A DNA stretch of 40,374 nt from SHAN690 sp041391765. Lineage in GTDB: Bacteria > Bacteroidota > Bacteroidia > Flavobacteriales_G > Salibacteraceae. Below the pieces are notes generated by a model. It saw only the letters and a program-made list of their open reading frames with translations. It was not told where the DNA came from and did not search any database. Location of the stretch: assembly GCA_041391765.1 (NCBI GenBank), contig JAWKNJ010000042.1, positions 1 to 40,374 on the forward strand, in the 5' to 3' direction. The stretch's first letter is position 1; each line of letters starts with the position of its first letter. The position numbers and the translations under genes were made by a program. Positions 9,937-17,875 of this stretch are shown here, piece by piece.

Positions 9937-9975
9937 AAAGCCCCGCAACCATGATATGTTCGGCAACGGGGCTTT
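9937..9975 (-). terminator. rho-independent terminator of the peroxiredoxin gene
   Basis: AAAGCCCCG (9937-9945) pairs perfectly with CGGGGCTTT (9967-9975) around a 21-base loop. Read on the minus strand, the hairpin is followed by a T run (complement of the A run at 9934-9939). It sits 20 bases after the peroxiredoxin stop codon. Confidence 0.8.
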
Positions 9976-9994
9976 GTTTCTAAAAGCACTTGAC

Positions 9995-10618
9995 TCAGTG
10001 AGCCGCTAAAAACTCAGCCACTCCTTCATGAGTTGCGTTCATTCCTTCAGCTCCTTTGCTCCAGTTTGCGGGACAAACCTCCCCATTCTCTTCATTGAAT
10101 TGGAGCGCATCCACCATTCGAATCGCCTCTTCTACGTTTCTTCCTAATGGAAGGTCGTTCACGGTGATGGCGCACAACCTTCCTTGTCAATAAACAAGCC
10201 TCTGTAAGCGATGAGCTCGCCCTTCTGCCGCAAACATACCATCTTCATCATAGAAGAAATCTCCGGCCAACACATCATAGTTGTGAGAAATGGTCTTGTT
10301 TGTGTCCGCAACAATAGGGTAAGTAATTCCCTTAATTCCTCCATGGTTTTTATCCATTTGCAACCATCCCCAATGACTTTGCTCTGTGTCCGTTGATGCT
10401 GCGATCAATTGAACTCCGCGCGCCTCACAGTCAGCAAGTCTTGCATGAAATGCGTGCAGTTCAGTTGGACACACAAACGTGAAATCTTTTGGATAGAAGA
10501 ACAGTATCACATACTTACCTCTGAATTGTTCGAGCGTAAAATCACCAACAATATCTTTTCCATTTACCACTGCGCTTGCGCTGAATCCAGGAGCGCTTTT
10601 TCCTACTAATACCGCCAT
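9995..10618 (-). pseudogene. 2-Cys peroxiredoxin (AhpC/Prx1 type), frameshifted
   Basis: The full-length gene would encode about 207 residues of a typical 2-Cys peroxiredoxin that reduces peroxides with thioredoxin or AhpF-type partners. The peroxidatic Cys50 (FTFVCPTE) and resolving Cys (GEVCPANW) are both present. The frame is broken twice. An extra base in the GGG at 10220-10222 shifts the frame, and the segment GELIAYRGLFIDKEG reads in the other frame. A net loss near 10163-10179 (about four bases relative to the usual VVRH-TVNDLPLG) then restores the original frame. As written, translation stops at 10187 and lacks the resolving cysteine. Strong promoter and terminator flank it, so sequence error is as likely as true decay. 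trxA in this window could be its reductant. Confidence 0.85.
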
Positions 10619-10654
10619 TTATACTAAGGTTTTATAATTTAACTTAAACGGCCG

Positions 10655-10685
10655 CAAAGGTAGCATTGCACACCTCAAAGCCAAA
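10655..10685 (-). promoter_or_regulatory. Bacteroidota-type promoter for the peroxiredoxin gene
   Basis: On the minus strand TTTG (10685-10682), then 19 bases, then TACCTTTG (10662-10655). Both boxes match the Bacteroidota housekeeping sigma consensus exactly, about 33 bases before the ATG at 10618. Confidence 0.7.
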
Positions 10686-10719
10686 GGATTAAGAAAGGAT
10701 AACAGAAGTGTAATGAAGG

Positions 10720-12117
10720 CTACAATCCGTGTTTATCGAGCAGATAAACCAAGGCGGCAATCGATGCGGTTCCAAGCTCAAGTTCACGCTTATTGACTTG
10801 ATCGAACGTGTCATTAGCGCTGTGATGATGGTCAAAGTATCGCTGACTATCCGGAACAAAACCAATCAACACGTTATCCTCCGTCTGAAGCGGTTTGATG
10901 TCTGCTCCGCTGCCACCTTCCTCCAATTGGTGTAATCCATATTTCTCCAGGATCGGTTTCCAATTGATGATGCGCTGAACGTGCTTTTCATTTCCTTCTA
11001 CATGAAAACCGCGTGGCGTGAATCCACCTCGATCTGATTCGATGGCCGCTATATGTGTTAAACCAGAGTTCTTGGCTTCTTCACCATACTTCTTGGCCCC
11101 TCGCAATCCATTCTCCTCATTCATGAAAAACACCACGCGAATGGTGTGTTTCGGCTGATAGTTCATTTTCTTCAAAAGTTCGATGGCTGCGAGTGACTGC
11201 ATCACACCTGCTCCGTCATCATGAGCTCCATGACCGACATCCCAACTGTCCAAGTGACCTCCAAGTAGAATGATTTTGTCCGGATGTTCAGTGCCTTTTA
11301 TTTCGCCAATCACGTTGTAGCTCTGCTTGTCTGGCAAGGTTTGACAACTCTGTTTCCAAAAAATTTCAACTTTCTCTCCCTTTTCCAAAAGCGTACTCAG
11401 CATCTGTGCATTACTCGTGCTGATTGCGGCAGCGGGTATGGAGTCAATGGCACCGTCATAGGTCATGGATCCGGTATGTGGAAAATCATCAATCCTTGTA
11501 CTCAGAGATCGGACAATCGCACCAACTGCTCCATATTTTGCTGCTTCCACCGCCCCTCCCCATCGATGTTTTACACAATGTCCATAGCTATGAAAGGTAT
11601 AAAGGTTCGTGTCCGCCATTTTTTCATTAAAGAATACGATCTTGCCTTTGACACCATCTTCTCCTAATTCGGCCAGTTCATTCCAGCTCTGAACCTCAAC
11701 TATTCGTGCATTTAACATGTCTCCGGGCGTGTTCACTGATCCGCCAAGCGCAATGATCTGAAGTGACCCTTTTTCTCCATTGGATGACTTATAAAATGCA
11801 ATTTCAGGTTCGCCACGCACCCAGTGTGGAACCATCACCGATTGTTTTGTAGTGGTCAAACCGATACCCTGCATTAGCTGCACACTGTATTCTATGGCTT
11901 GGTCCGCTTGGGGAGAACCGCTCAATCGATGTCCAATGTCAAGACAAAGACTTCCAAGCCACGGGTAAACGCTGCTTTCGGTCAACGACTTCTTAAACAG
12001 TTCATCTATGAACTTCTGATCATCTAAAACATCGATACCCTTTTTGTCCTGAGCAAGGCTATGAATAGAGATCAGATAAACGAGGGCAGCCGAGAAAAAA
12101 CCAAGATACTTCACCAA
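10720..12117 (-). CDS. M28 family zinc peptidase (plasma glutamate carboxypeptidase-like), exported
   Basis: 465 residues with a signal peptide (about 1-22, SLAQ). The core is an M28 aminopeptidase/carboxypeptidase with a PA-type insert (about 130-260). The two-zinc site is visible: His288 (GGHLDSWD), bridging Asp300 (GAHDDGAG), catalytic Glu334 with metal ligand Glu335 (NEENGLRG), Asp362 (ESDRGG) and a His in YFDHHHSANDT near 430. By family it trims amino acids from peptides or dipeptides outside the cytoplasm, in the periplasm or at the outer membrane. Only one base separates it from the stop of the upstream T9SS-cargo gene, so the two are probably one transcript. The start ATG sits right at the signal peptide. 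Confidence 0.92.
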   Translation of the reverse strand: MVKYLGFFSAALVYLISIHSLAQDKKGIDVLDDQKFIDELFKKSLTESSVYPWLGSLCLDIGHRLSGSPQADQAIEYSVQLMQGIGLTTTKQSVMVPHWVRGEPEIAFYKSSNGEKGSLQIIALGGSVNTPGDMLNARIVEVQSWNELAELGEDGVKGKIVFFNEKMADTNLYTFHSYGHCVKHRWGGAVEAAKYGAVGAIVRSLSTRIDDFPHTGSMTYDGAIDSIPAAAISTSNAQMLSTLLEKGEKVEIFWKQSCQTLPDKQSYNVIGEIKGTEHPDKIILLGGHLDSWDVGHGAHDDGAGVMQSLAAIELLKKMNYQPKHTIRVVFFMNEENGLRGAKKYGEEAKNSGLTHIAAIESDRGGFTPRGFHVEGNEKHVQRIINWKPILEKYGLHQLEEGGSGADIKPLQTEDNVLIGFVPDSQRYFDHHHSANDTFDQVNKRELELGTASIAALVYLLDKHGL

Positions 12118-12118
12118 C

Positions 12119-12940
12119 TCAGTGCTTCACAATCTTTCGGCAAGTTAATTGTCCTCCTGCTGATAAGATCAAGTTATACACTCCTGAAGGCAATGACGCT
12201 GTATTGACAAGATATCCATCGGTTTGGGTTTCGGACGAAGTCACCAATTGTCCTTTCAGATCATAAAGCTGTGCCGATTCAATATGAATATCAGAGTCTA
12301 TGTACAATTTGTCTGCTACAGGATTAGGATAAATTGAAAATCGAGATTCCAGCTCTGCAACCGACAATAAATCCAGGGTCACTGTCTTCTTATCTGAACC
12401 ATAATTATTGAATGCGTAGAGTGTCACGTCAAAAATCCATTGCGAGTCATAGTTGTGGCATGGTGTATCAACACTCTCTGTAACACCATCACCAAAACTC
12501 CAGGTCACATTATTGGCATGCTTGGATGTATTGGTAAAACAACGTTCAGTTACGGATGAGAAACTTATATCAAAATCTGCAATTGGAAGTGAACAAGAAT
12601 CATAAGATATCACCGCTGCATTAGAGGTATCGCTAAAGTCATTGGTGTCGAATACGATGCATCGATAGTTGATCGTCTTTGGAGCTATCACGCTATTTCC
12701 ACAAAGCTCAAGTGTGTCAAAACCCTCACCTGAAAAGTTGATGTCCGCAAACCCTGAGCCTTGATCCGCCTGCCATGTGTACACATAGGAAGCTGAGCTG
12801 ATTCCAACAGCTTTTACGATCAGATTTATGCATGTATCTGCGCACACCATTTGACTAACCGGATTCTTGGTTATAACAGGTTGCGCATGCGAACTGATTA
12901 CCGCACCAATAAAAAGAAACGAGAGTAATAGTTTGTTCAT
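12119..12940 (-). CDS. secreted protein with Ig-like/PKD domain and T9SS type A sorting domain
   Basis: 273 residues from the ATG at 12940. The longer frame to 13039 is rejected because the signal peptide (MNKLLLSFLFIGAVISSHAQ) starts here. After the signal comes an Ig-like segment (about 21-120) with cysteine pairs, similar to the NPVSQMVCADTC type seen in Bacteroidota. A PKD-like domain follows (about 130-195, VTWSFGDGVTES). The last about 75 residues are a type A sorting domain (FSIYPNPVADKLYIDSD, then LKGQLV and LPSGVYNLIL) ending in a basic tail. It should be exported by the type IX system and anchored or released at the cell surface. No enzymatic motif is visible. It probably heads a two-gene transcript with the M28 peptidase. 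Confidence 0.85.
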   Translation of the reverse strand: MNKLLLSFLFIGAVISSHAQPVITKNPVSQMVCADTCINLIVKAVGISSASYVYTWQADQGSGFADINFSGEGFDTLELCGNSVIAPKTINYRCIVFDTNDFSDTSNAAVISYDSCSLPIADFDISFSSVTERCFTNTSKHANNVTWSFGDGVTESVDTPCHNYDSQWIFDVTLYAFNNYGSDKKTVTLDLLSVAELESRFSIYPNPVADKLYIDSDIHIESAQLYDLKGQLVTSSETQTDGYLVNTASLPSGVYNLILSAGGQLTCRKIVKH

Positions 12941-13325
12941 AGTGTTGATCGAAAGGTTGTAAAAGTAATACGTAGACGATAGCTGAATATAAGCGTCAGG
13001 CGCTTTTCGGTTTATACCATTATTCGACAGATAAAACACTGATTAGAACGGTCGAATAGTTTAAATCAATGAAAAGCACGGCTAGCTTAACTTGCTTTAT
13101 ATCTGATCTTTATCCGACATCAAACACTTGCTATCGACAGTAAGTGTATATCCACCGAATCGGGCATCACAGCCATCATTCCTTTGTCTCATCGTTCATC
13201 AAAACAATGTCTAAACGAGTCAACAGAAGTAATATAAGAAACGCAAGAGGCGAACGAATAAAAGGACGGAACGGACAAAGCGAGATGTACACAATCAATA
13301 AAATCAACTATTAAAATTTGAAATC
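12941..13325. other. 385-base intergenic region between the divergent T9SS gene and ssb
   Basis: The region must hold promoters in both directions. I find no exact TAnnTTTG core on either strand; the nearest candidate is TTCCTTTG at about 13180, one mismatch. It also contains a 35-codon open frame (13207-13314, listed separately). No tRNA, hairpin terminator or repeat was seen. Confidence 0.4.
13207..13314 (+). CDS. possible small basic peptide (35 aa) upstream of ssb
   Basis: ATG at 13207 opens a 35-codon frame ending with TAA at 13312-13314, 11 bases before the ssb ATG. The peptide is rich in Arg, Lys and Asn (starts MSKRVNRSNIRNARGERIKG) and has no recognisable family. It could be a small nucleic-acid-binding peptide, a leader for ssb, or chance. 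The only positive signs are the unusually basic composition, the same strand and the short spacing to ssb. Confidence 0.25.
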   Translation: MSKRVNRSNIRNARGERIKGRNGQSEMYTINKINY

Positions 13326-13670
13326 ATGAACGCGCTAAAAAACAGAGTACAACTTATCGGACACCTTGGAAAAGATCCTGAAACTATCACATTTGACAAC
13401 AACCGCAAGTTGTCAAAGTTCAGCATCGCAACCAACGAAACCTACTACAACGCAAAGGGCGAAAAAGTGGAAGAAACACAATGGCATAACGTAGTAATCT
13501 GGGGTAAACTGGCCGAGATTTCTGAGAAGTATCTAAAGAAGGGAATGGAAATCTGCTTAGAGGGCAAGCTGGTCAACAGAAGCTACGAAAACAAGGAAGG
13601 AGACAAACGCTACGTCACCGAAATTGTGGTGAATGAATTCGTCATGCTCGGAAAGAAGGAGGCTGCTTAA
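13326..13670 (+). CDS. ssb: single-stranded DNA-binding protein, short form
   Basis: 114 residues forming one OB fold: VQLIGHLGKDPE at the start, FSIATNETY, then TQWHNVVIWGKLAE and LEGKLVNRSYE. It binds single-stranded DNA during replication, recombination and repair. It ends in LGKKEAA, without the acidic tail ending in a DDxPF-type tip that recruits partner proteins in the main bacterial SSB. Bacteroidota commonly carry a short SSB like this besides a longer one, so this may be the accessory copy. It is followed by a strong hairpin terminator and faces the convergent DEAD-box gene. Confidence 0.93.
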   Translation: MNALKNRVQLIGHLGKDPETITFDNNRKLSKFSIATNETYYNAKGEKVEETQWHNVVIWGKLAEISEKYLKKGMEICLEGKLVNRSYENKEGDKRYVTEIVVNEFVMLGKKEAA

Positions 13671-13690
13671 TTTAAATCTGCCACCATAGG

Positions 13691-13724
13691 AAGGGACATT
13701 TTCATTGAAAGTGTCCCTTTTCTT
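13691..13724 (+). terminator. rho-independent terminator after ssb
   Basis: A 13-base-pair hairpin (13691-13703 with 13707-13719, loop ATT, one G-T pair) is followed by a T-rich tract to 13727. It also lies at the tail of the convergent helicase gene but lacks a good T run in that direction. Confidence 0.85.
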
Positions 13725-13725
13725 T

Positions 13726-15459
13726 TTATCCGCGATCCGGATTATCCATGCTCACTTTAAGTCGTCTTCCATTAAACCGAAGCCCTTCAAAAGAATTTGC
13801 AAACCCGCCCGACTTCGAGCGATCCACGTCAATGAGCGAATGCTTACCAAACATTTGAATTTTTCCGATGAAACGGCTTCTAACCCCAGAAGCATCACAA
13901 ATGATTTTCAGAACATCAGATTTTTGTAGTTCATCATCCTTTCCAATGCTAACGTAAAATCGATCCATGTTTTCTTCATGGCTTTGGGCTTGCCTTCCTG
14001 CATCTCTTTCTATTCCACGTTCTCTATCCCTTCCGCGATCTCTTCCTCTATCATTGCCGCGATCATTGCGATCACCCCTTTCCCTTCGATTTTTGCCGCG
14101 GTCACCAGCATCATTAGTTTGCTTGCGTTTATCGGATGCACTAACGTTTAAGTCGCCCTTGTCCTCTTTTTTCAAATTGGTCATCGCTTGCGTGAACATC
14201 TTGGCGATGATTTCTTCAGCTGTAAGCTTTTCCAGCTGAGCATAGAATGAGCTAGCCCAAACACGAGCATCTTCTGATTCTTCAATGGACAGCAAATCAT
14301 CCAACTTTGATTGAAGTGCGCTAAAGATCACCTCTTCTGCACTCGGAACCATCGCCCGCTTGAACTTGATTCCAAGTTGCCTTTCTAGTTCAAAAATTCT
14401 ACGCTGCTCTGATGGTGTAATCAGGGAAAGAGCAATTCCTGTTTTACCAGCTCGACCAGTTCGACCACTTCTGTGGGTGTAAAACGCCAAATCATCTGGC
14501 AAGTCAAAGTGAATAACATGAGTGAGGTTATCTACATCTATACCCCGAGCTGCGACATCGGTTGAAGCGAGAATCTTGACACTCTTTGCCTTGAATTTGC
14601 GCATAACCGTATTGCGCTGCTGCTGCGACATATCACCATGCAAAGCTTCCACCGGATAGCCTTGTTCTGCCAAGGCGGTAGCCAGCGATTGTGTTGCCAA
14701 TTTGGTGCGACAAAAAATCAGGCAGTACATATCTCCTTCAGCATCTATGATTCTCGCCAATGCTGCCCTTTTGTCGCGCCCCTTAACAATCGCAAAGCGG
14801 TGCTCAATGTTCGTGTTTACTTTTTCTTCATGGCGTACATTGACTTCGGCTGGATTTGACATGTATTTGTTCACGATGCGTCTGATCTCATCAGGCATTG
14901 TTGCCGAAAACAACCACGTGTTTTTATCGGATTGCGTAAAGGACAGAATCGTGTCAATGTCATCCTTGAAGCCCATGTTCAACATCTCATCGGCTTCATC
15001 AAGCACCACGTACTTAACATTGCTCAGATTCAATACCTTTCGATTCATAAGGTCAATTAACCTGCCTGGGGTGGCAACCAAAATCTTTGGCTGGTTGCGC
15101 TTCAAATCCTTGATTTGATTTGTGATAGCTGTACCTCCATAAACCACGTCAACCGACAAACCTGACATGTACTTGGAAAAGTCTGACAACGACTTGGCAA
15201 TTTGTTGCGCTAATTCACGCGTTGGACTCAAGATCACGGCTTGGATGGCACGCTGAGTTGGATCAATTTGATCGATCAACGGAAGGCCAAACGCTGCTGT
15301 TTTTCCTGTTCCTGTTTGAGCTAGTCCCAAAAAATCTGTGGCTGATTCCAACAAAACCGGAATAGCTTTTTGCTGAATTTCTGTTGGGATTGTAATACCT
15401 AATTCTGTTAATGCCTTCACGACTGGCTCACTAAGGCCAAGAGATTCAAATGTTTGCAA
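13726..15459 (-). CDS. DEAD-box RNA helicase with RG-rich linker and DbpA-type RNA-binding domain
   Basis: 577 residues from a TTG at 15459 (MQTFESLGLSEPV). A TTG at 15501 is in frame but sits inside the promoter core. Helicase motifs in order: Q motif (GITIPTEIQQKAIPV), AQTGTGKT, PTRELAQQ, TPGRLIDL, DEAD, SAT, then ARGIDVDNLTHVIHFD and HRSGRTGRAGKTG. A 50-residue Arg/Asp/Gly-rich linker follows (about 470-515), then a C-terminal DbpA RNA-binding domain (about 520-595). It unwinds structured RNA and is probably a ribosome-assembly or cold-growth helicase of the CsdA/DbpA type. The RG-rich tract suggests non-specific RNA binding. It diverges from ogt across about 140 bases. Confidence 0.92.
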   Translation of the reverse strand: MQTFESLGLSEPVVKALTELGITIPTEIQQKAIPVLLESATDFLGLAQTGTGKTAAFGLPLIDQIDPTQRAIQAVILSPTRELAQQIAKSLSDFSKYMSGLSVDVVYGGTAITNQIKDLKRNQPKILVATPGRLIDLMNRKVLNLSNVKYVVLDEADEMLNMGFKDDIDTILSFTQSDKNTWLFSATMPDEIRRIVNKYMSNPAEVNVRHEEKVNTNIEHRFAIVKGRDKRAALARIIDAEGDMYCLIFCRTKLATQSLATALAEQGYPVEALHGDMSQQQRNTVMRKFKAKSVKILASTDVAARGIDVDNLTHVIHFDLPDDLAFYTHRSGRTGRAGKTGIALSLITPSEQRRIFELERQLGIKFKRAMVPSAEEVIFSALQSKLDDLLSIEESEDARVWASSFYAQLEKLTAEEIIAKMFTQAMTNLKKEDKGDLNVSASDKRKQTNDAGDRGKNRRERGDRNDRGNDRGRDRGRDRERGIERDAGRQAQSHEENMDRFYVSIGKDDELQKSDVLKIICDASGVRSRFIGKIQMFGKHSLIDVDRSKSGGFANSFEGLRFNGRRLKVSMDNPDRG

Positions 15460-15498
15460 TGTGCTATGGGATTTGCCGATGAGTATTGATTGGCGGTG

Positions 15499-15506
15499 CA
15501 AAGGTA
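15499..15506 (-). promoter_or_regulatory. promoter core of the DEAD-box helicase gene
   Basis: TACCTTTG on the minus strand (15506-15499) matches the TAnnTTTG -7 core exactly and is identical to the peroxiredoxin core. No clear TTTG is seen at -33. The expected transcription start near 15495 excludes the TTG at 15501 as translation start. Confidence 0.45.
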
Positions 15507-15596
15507 CTCGGAATCAGCAGCGAACGTTTGATTATTCATAAGTTTCGACTTTGTAGGCCCTGTTTACCAATCAATGATGCTTTATTTACGACCACA

Positions 15597-16079
15597 ATGA
15601 GCATTATCAAGCACATAATTGACACACCGCTCGGTTGGATGATGGTGGAGGGGAGTGTAGAATTCATCCAAAAGACATATTGGATTGAGGAGGATGACAT
15701 TGTGGTTGGTCAGGGAACAAGCCAAGCCAAATGGAAGACAGCCCTTGAGGAACAATGTAATCGCTATTTCGAAGGACGACAAAAGGAGTTTAACCTGCCC
15801 CTTAAGGCGGAAGGGACAGCCTTTCAAGAATCAGTTTGGAAACGATTACGCGAAATTCCATCTGGAACCACCATCACCTATTCTCAACTTGGTGGCATTG
15901 AGAAAAGTAGAGCTATTGGAAGCGCTGTTGGTGCCAATCCTATTCTATTGTTTATTCCATGTCACAGGGTAATTGGATCTGATGGAATGCTTCACGGATA
16001 TGCTGCAGGTCTTGAAAGAAAAGAAGCGTTATTAAAAATAGAAGGGGCTATTCAAAACCAGCAGCTTCGGCTGTTTTAA
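15597..16079 (+). CDS. ogt: methylated-DNA--protein-cysteine methyltransferase
   Basis: 160 residues from the ATG at 15597; the upstream extension in the same frame is not conserved-looking and overlaps the helicase promoter. The suicide alkyl acceptor Cys122 lies in IPCHRVIG, preceded by the DNA-binding helix (RLREIPSGTTITYSQL) and the arginine-finger region (SRAIGSAVGANP), and followed by GYAAGLERKEALLKIEG. The enzyme transfers methyl or alkyl groups from O6-alkylguanine (and O4-alkylthymine) in DNA to its own cysteine. It lacks the AdaA-type zinc domain, so it is the plain Ogt form. It overlaps the convergent gene at 16076 by 4 bases. Confidence 0.95.
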   Translation: MSIIKHIIDTPLGWMMVEGSVEFIQKTYWIEEDDIVVGQGTSQAKWKTALEEQCNRYFEGRQKEFNLPLKAEGTAFQESVWKRLREIPSGTTITYSQLGGIEKSRAIGSAVGANPILLFIPCHRVIGSDGMLHGYAAGLERKEALLKIEGAIQNQQLRLF

Positions 16080-16867
16080 TTGATCGCATCCCGTCCTGAC
16101 ACAATCGCGGTTGACTCTTTTTTTTGGTTGTACACATAACCCATCAACATGGCCATTCGATGCATTCTAGAGCTTACATTCCAAATCTGTTCCAGCGATT
16201 CGGCCAGTACCCCTCGATCAAAAAACTGCACGTATTTATGGTATATTTTAGAGTCTTCTTTAATATCGGGTCGCTTTCCAAGGAATTTATCTAAGTATAG
16301 ATATGCGACATACTTTTCTGGATAGTCCGCAATGTCCGTTCTAACATATCGATACGGCCTAAACGCGAAATTAATTCGAGCGTCAATGTCCTTGGAGTCT
16401 CTTTCAACGGGAGGATAAACCCGAGGAACGGAAATGATACCCTTTTTTTGGGATTTGGTTCGCGGCACTATTCGAGTTCTCAATTCATTCTTTTCTGCCG
16501 AACCAGCATCTTCAAAAAGGAGTTCAAATACACGCCAAGGTCCCATATAAAGCTGCCCTGTTTCAATATCCTGAACGGAACGAATCATTATGCTGGCGCA
16601 ATAGCCAGGGCTCCCGAATGTCAAGTCTACTCCACTTTTGTTTAGAAACCAATGACCAAACTTCTTTTGAGGTTTCGAGCAAGAAGTAAATGGATCGTGA
16701 TGCGTTTGATCATGCGTAGTGAGATAAAACTCAAGCTCCATGAATTCGAAAGTTCCGGCAAATGAAGTAATCACGTAACCCTCCATTAAATCTCTGGCGA
16801 TTGTTTCAAAAGCATCTGACATATCCGCAGATATATCAAACTCTCTTAACGAAACAGGCAGACTCAT
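16076..16867 (-). CDS. uncharacterised protein, possibly alkyladenine DNA glycosylase (AAG/Mpg)-like
   Basis: 263 residues, no signal peptide or membrane segment. I do not recognise it with certainty. Residues about 35-115 run as FEFMELEFYLTTHD, HHDPFTSC, FGHWFLNKSGVDLTFGS and CASIMIRSVQDIETG. The order resembles the AAG/Mpg core (EVEaY, D..sH, G..YVY..YG, vLIRA). Similar proteins in other genomes are sometimes labelled 3-methyladenine glycosylase, but the C-terminal half (about 120-263, with RPYRYVRTDI and FLGKRPDIK) is not from that family as I know it. A repair role fits the neighbouring ogt, yet the two are convergent, not co-transcribed. Treat the function as unproven. Confidence 0.75.
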   Translation of the reverse strand: MSLPVSLREFDISADMSDAFETIARDLMEGYVITSFAGTFEFMELEFYLTTHDQTHHDPFTSCSKPQKKFGHWFLNKSGVDLTFGSPGYCASIMIRSVQDIETGQLYMGPWRVFELLFEDAGSAEKNELRTRIVPRTKSQKKGIISVPRVYPPVERDSKDIDARINFAFRPYRYVRTDIADYPEKYVAYLYLDKFLGKRPDIKEDSKIYHKYVQFFDRGVLAESLEQIWNVSSRMHRMAMLMGYVYNQKKESTAIVSGRDAIN

Positions 16868-17038
16868 TTTCAGGTTTAGGTTAGGACTTTAAATGTGGGA
16901 AATGATGATTGAAACACCCTGTTTTGAGCTTTAAATTAGCTTACCGCACACTCAGAATAAATAAAGGCACTTATTTGATCGACCAAATGAAATTTGGTAA
17001 AGACAACATTTATTAAAGCGATTAAGATTGTTTAATGA

Positions 17039-17066
17039 TTGCCCTCTTTCGACAAAGCTATATTTG
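17039..17066 (+). promoter_or_regulatory. promoter of the CDP-sugar operon
   Basis: TTG at 17039-17041, 17 bases, then TATATTTG at 17059-17066 (exact TAnnTTTG core). Transcription should start near 17070, giving a leader of only about 10 bases before the rfbF ATG at 17081. Confidence 0.6.
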
Positions 17067-17080
17067 CGCAAACGCAAACC

Positions 17081-17854
17081 ATGAAGGTTGTCATTTTCGC
17101 GGGAGGTAAAGGAACCCGCATCAGCGAAGAGTCTCATTTAAAACCGAAGCCCATGATCGAGGTTGGCGGTAAACCAATTCTATGGCATATCATGAAAATG
17201 TATGCTGCTTATGGTCACAACGAATTCATTATTTGTTGCGGTTATAAAGGATATGTGATCAAGGAGTATTTCTATCACTATTTTCTACATAACTCGGATT
17301 TAAGCATAGATCTAAGTAATAATGAGATGACCATTCACAACAGCTCTTCTGAGAAGTTTAAAGTCACCTTGGTGGATACCGGATTGGAGACCATGACCGC
17401 AGGCCGTTTGAAAAGGGTTAAGCATTATGTTGGCAAAGAGCGCTTTATGCTGACGTATGGGGATGGTGTTTGTGACATCGACATGGATCATCAGCTTGCA
17501 TATCACGAGGAAAAAGGTAAAACCTGCACCATGACCATTGTGCAACCGGGAAGTCGTTTCGGAATGATTGCTTTGGACGATAATAATATCGTAAAGGAAT
17601 TCGCTGAAAAACCAAAAGACGATGGGACTTGGATCAACGGAGGATTCTTCATCTGCGAGCCTGAAACATTCAATTACTTACCAGAAAACGCTGATGACAT
17701 AATGTGGGAACGACACCCACTTGAAAAATTGACCGAAGCCGGTCAACTCGCGGCATATCGCCATGAAGGTTTTTGGAAATGCATGGACACGCTTCGAGAC
17801 AATCAGGACTTAAATTCCATGTGGGAGGAAGACCCAAAGTGGAAAAACTGGTAA
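17081..17854 (+). CDS. rfbF: glucose-1-phosphate cytidylyltransferase
   Basis: 257 residues. Makes CDP-glucose from CTP and glucose-1-phosphate, the entry step to CDP-6-deoxy and 3,6-dideoxy sugars of O-antigen or surface glycans. The nucleotide-binding signature FAGGKGTRISEES is at the N-terminus, followed by KPKPMIEVGGKPILWHIMK and the family-typical WINGGFF and FWKCMDTLRDN blocks. The ATG at 17081 is chosen: it precedes the nucleotide-binding strand directly and an upstream TTG (17039) lies within the promoter. It is the first gene of a six-gene operon in which all later genes overlap or lie within 21 bases. Confidence 0.95.
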   Translation: MKVVIFAGGKGTRISEESHLKPKPMIEVGGKPILWHIMKMYAAYGHNEFIICCGYKGYVIKEYFYHYFLHNSDLSIDLSNNEMTIHNSSSEKFKVTLVDTGLETMTAGRLKRVKHYVGKERFMLTYGDGVCDIDMDHQLAYHEEKGKTCTMTIVQPGSRFGMIALDDNNIVKEFAEKPKDDGTWINGGFFICEPETFNYLPENADDIMWERHPLEKLTEAGQLAAYRHEGFWKCMDTLRDNQDLNSMWEEDPKWKNW

Positions 17855-17875
17855 TTCCTTATAGCGTTGCCGAAT

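Noticed and set aside
13967..14239. Open frame on the plus strand opposite the helicase RG-rich linker
   Set aside because: It is the antisense image of the Arg/Asp/Gly codon repeats, with repetitive Ser/Pro/Leu composition and no independent support.
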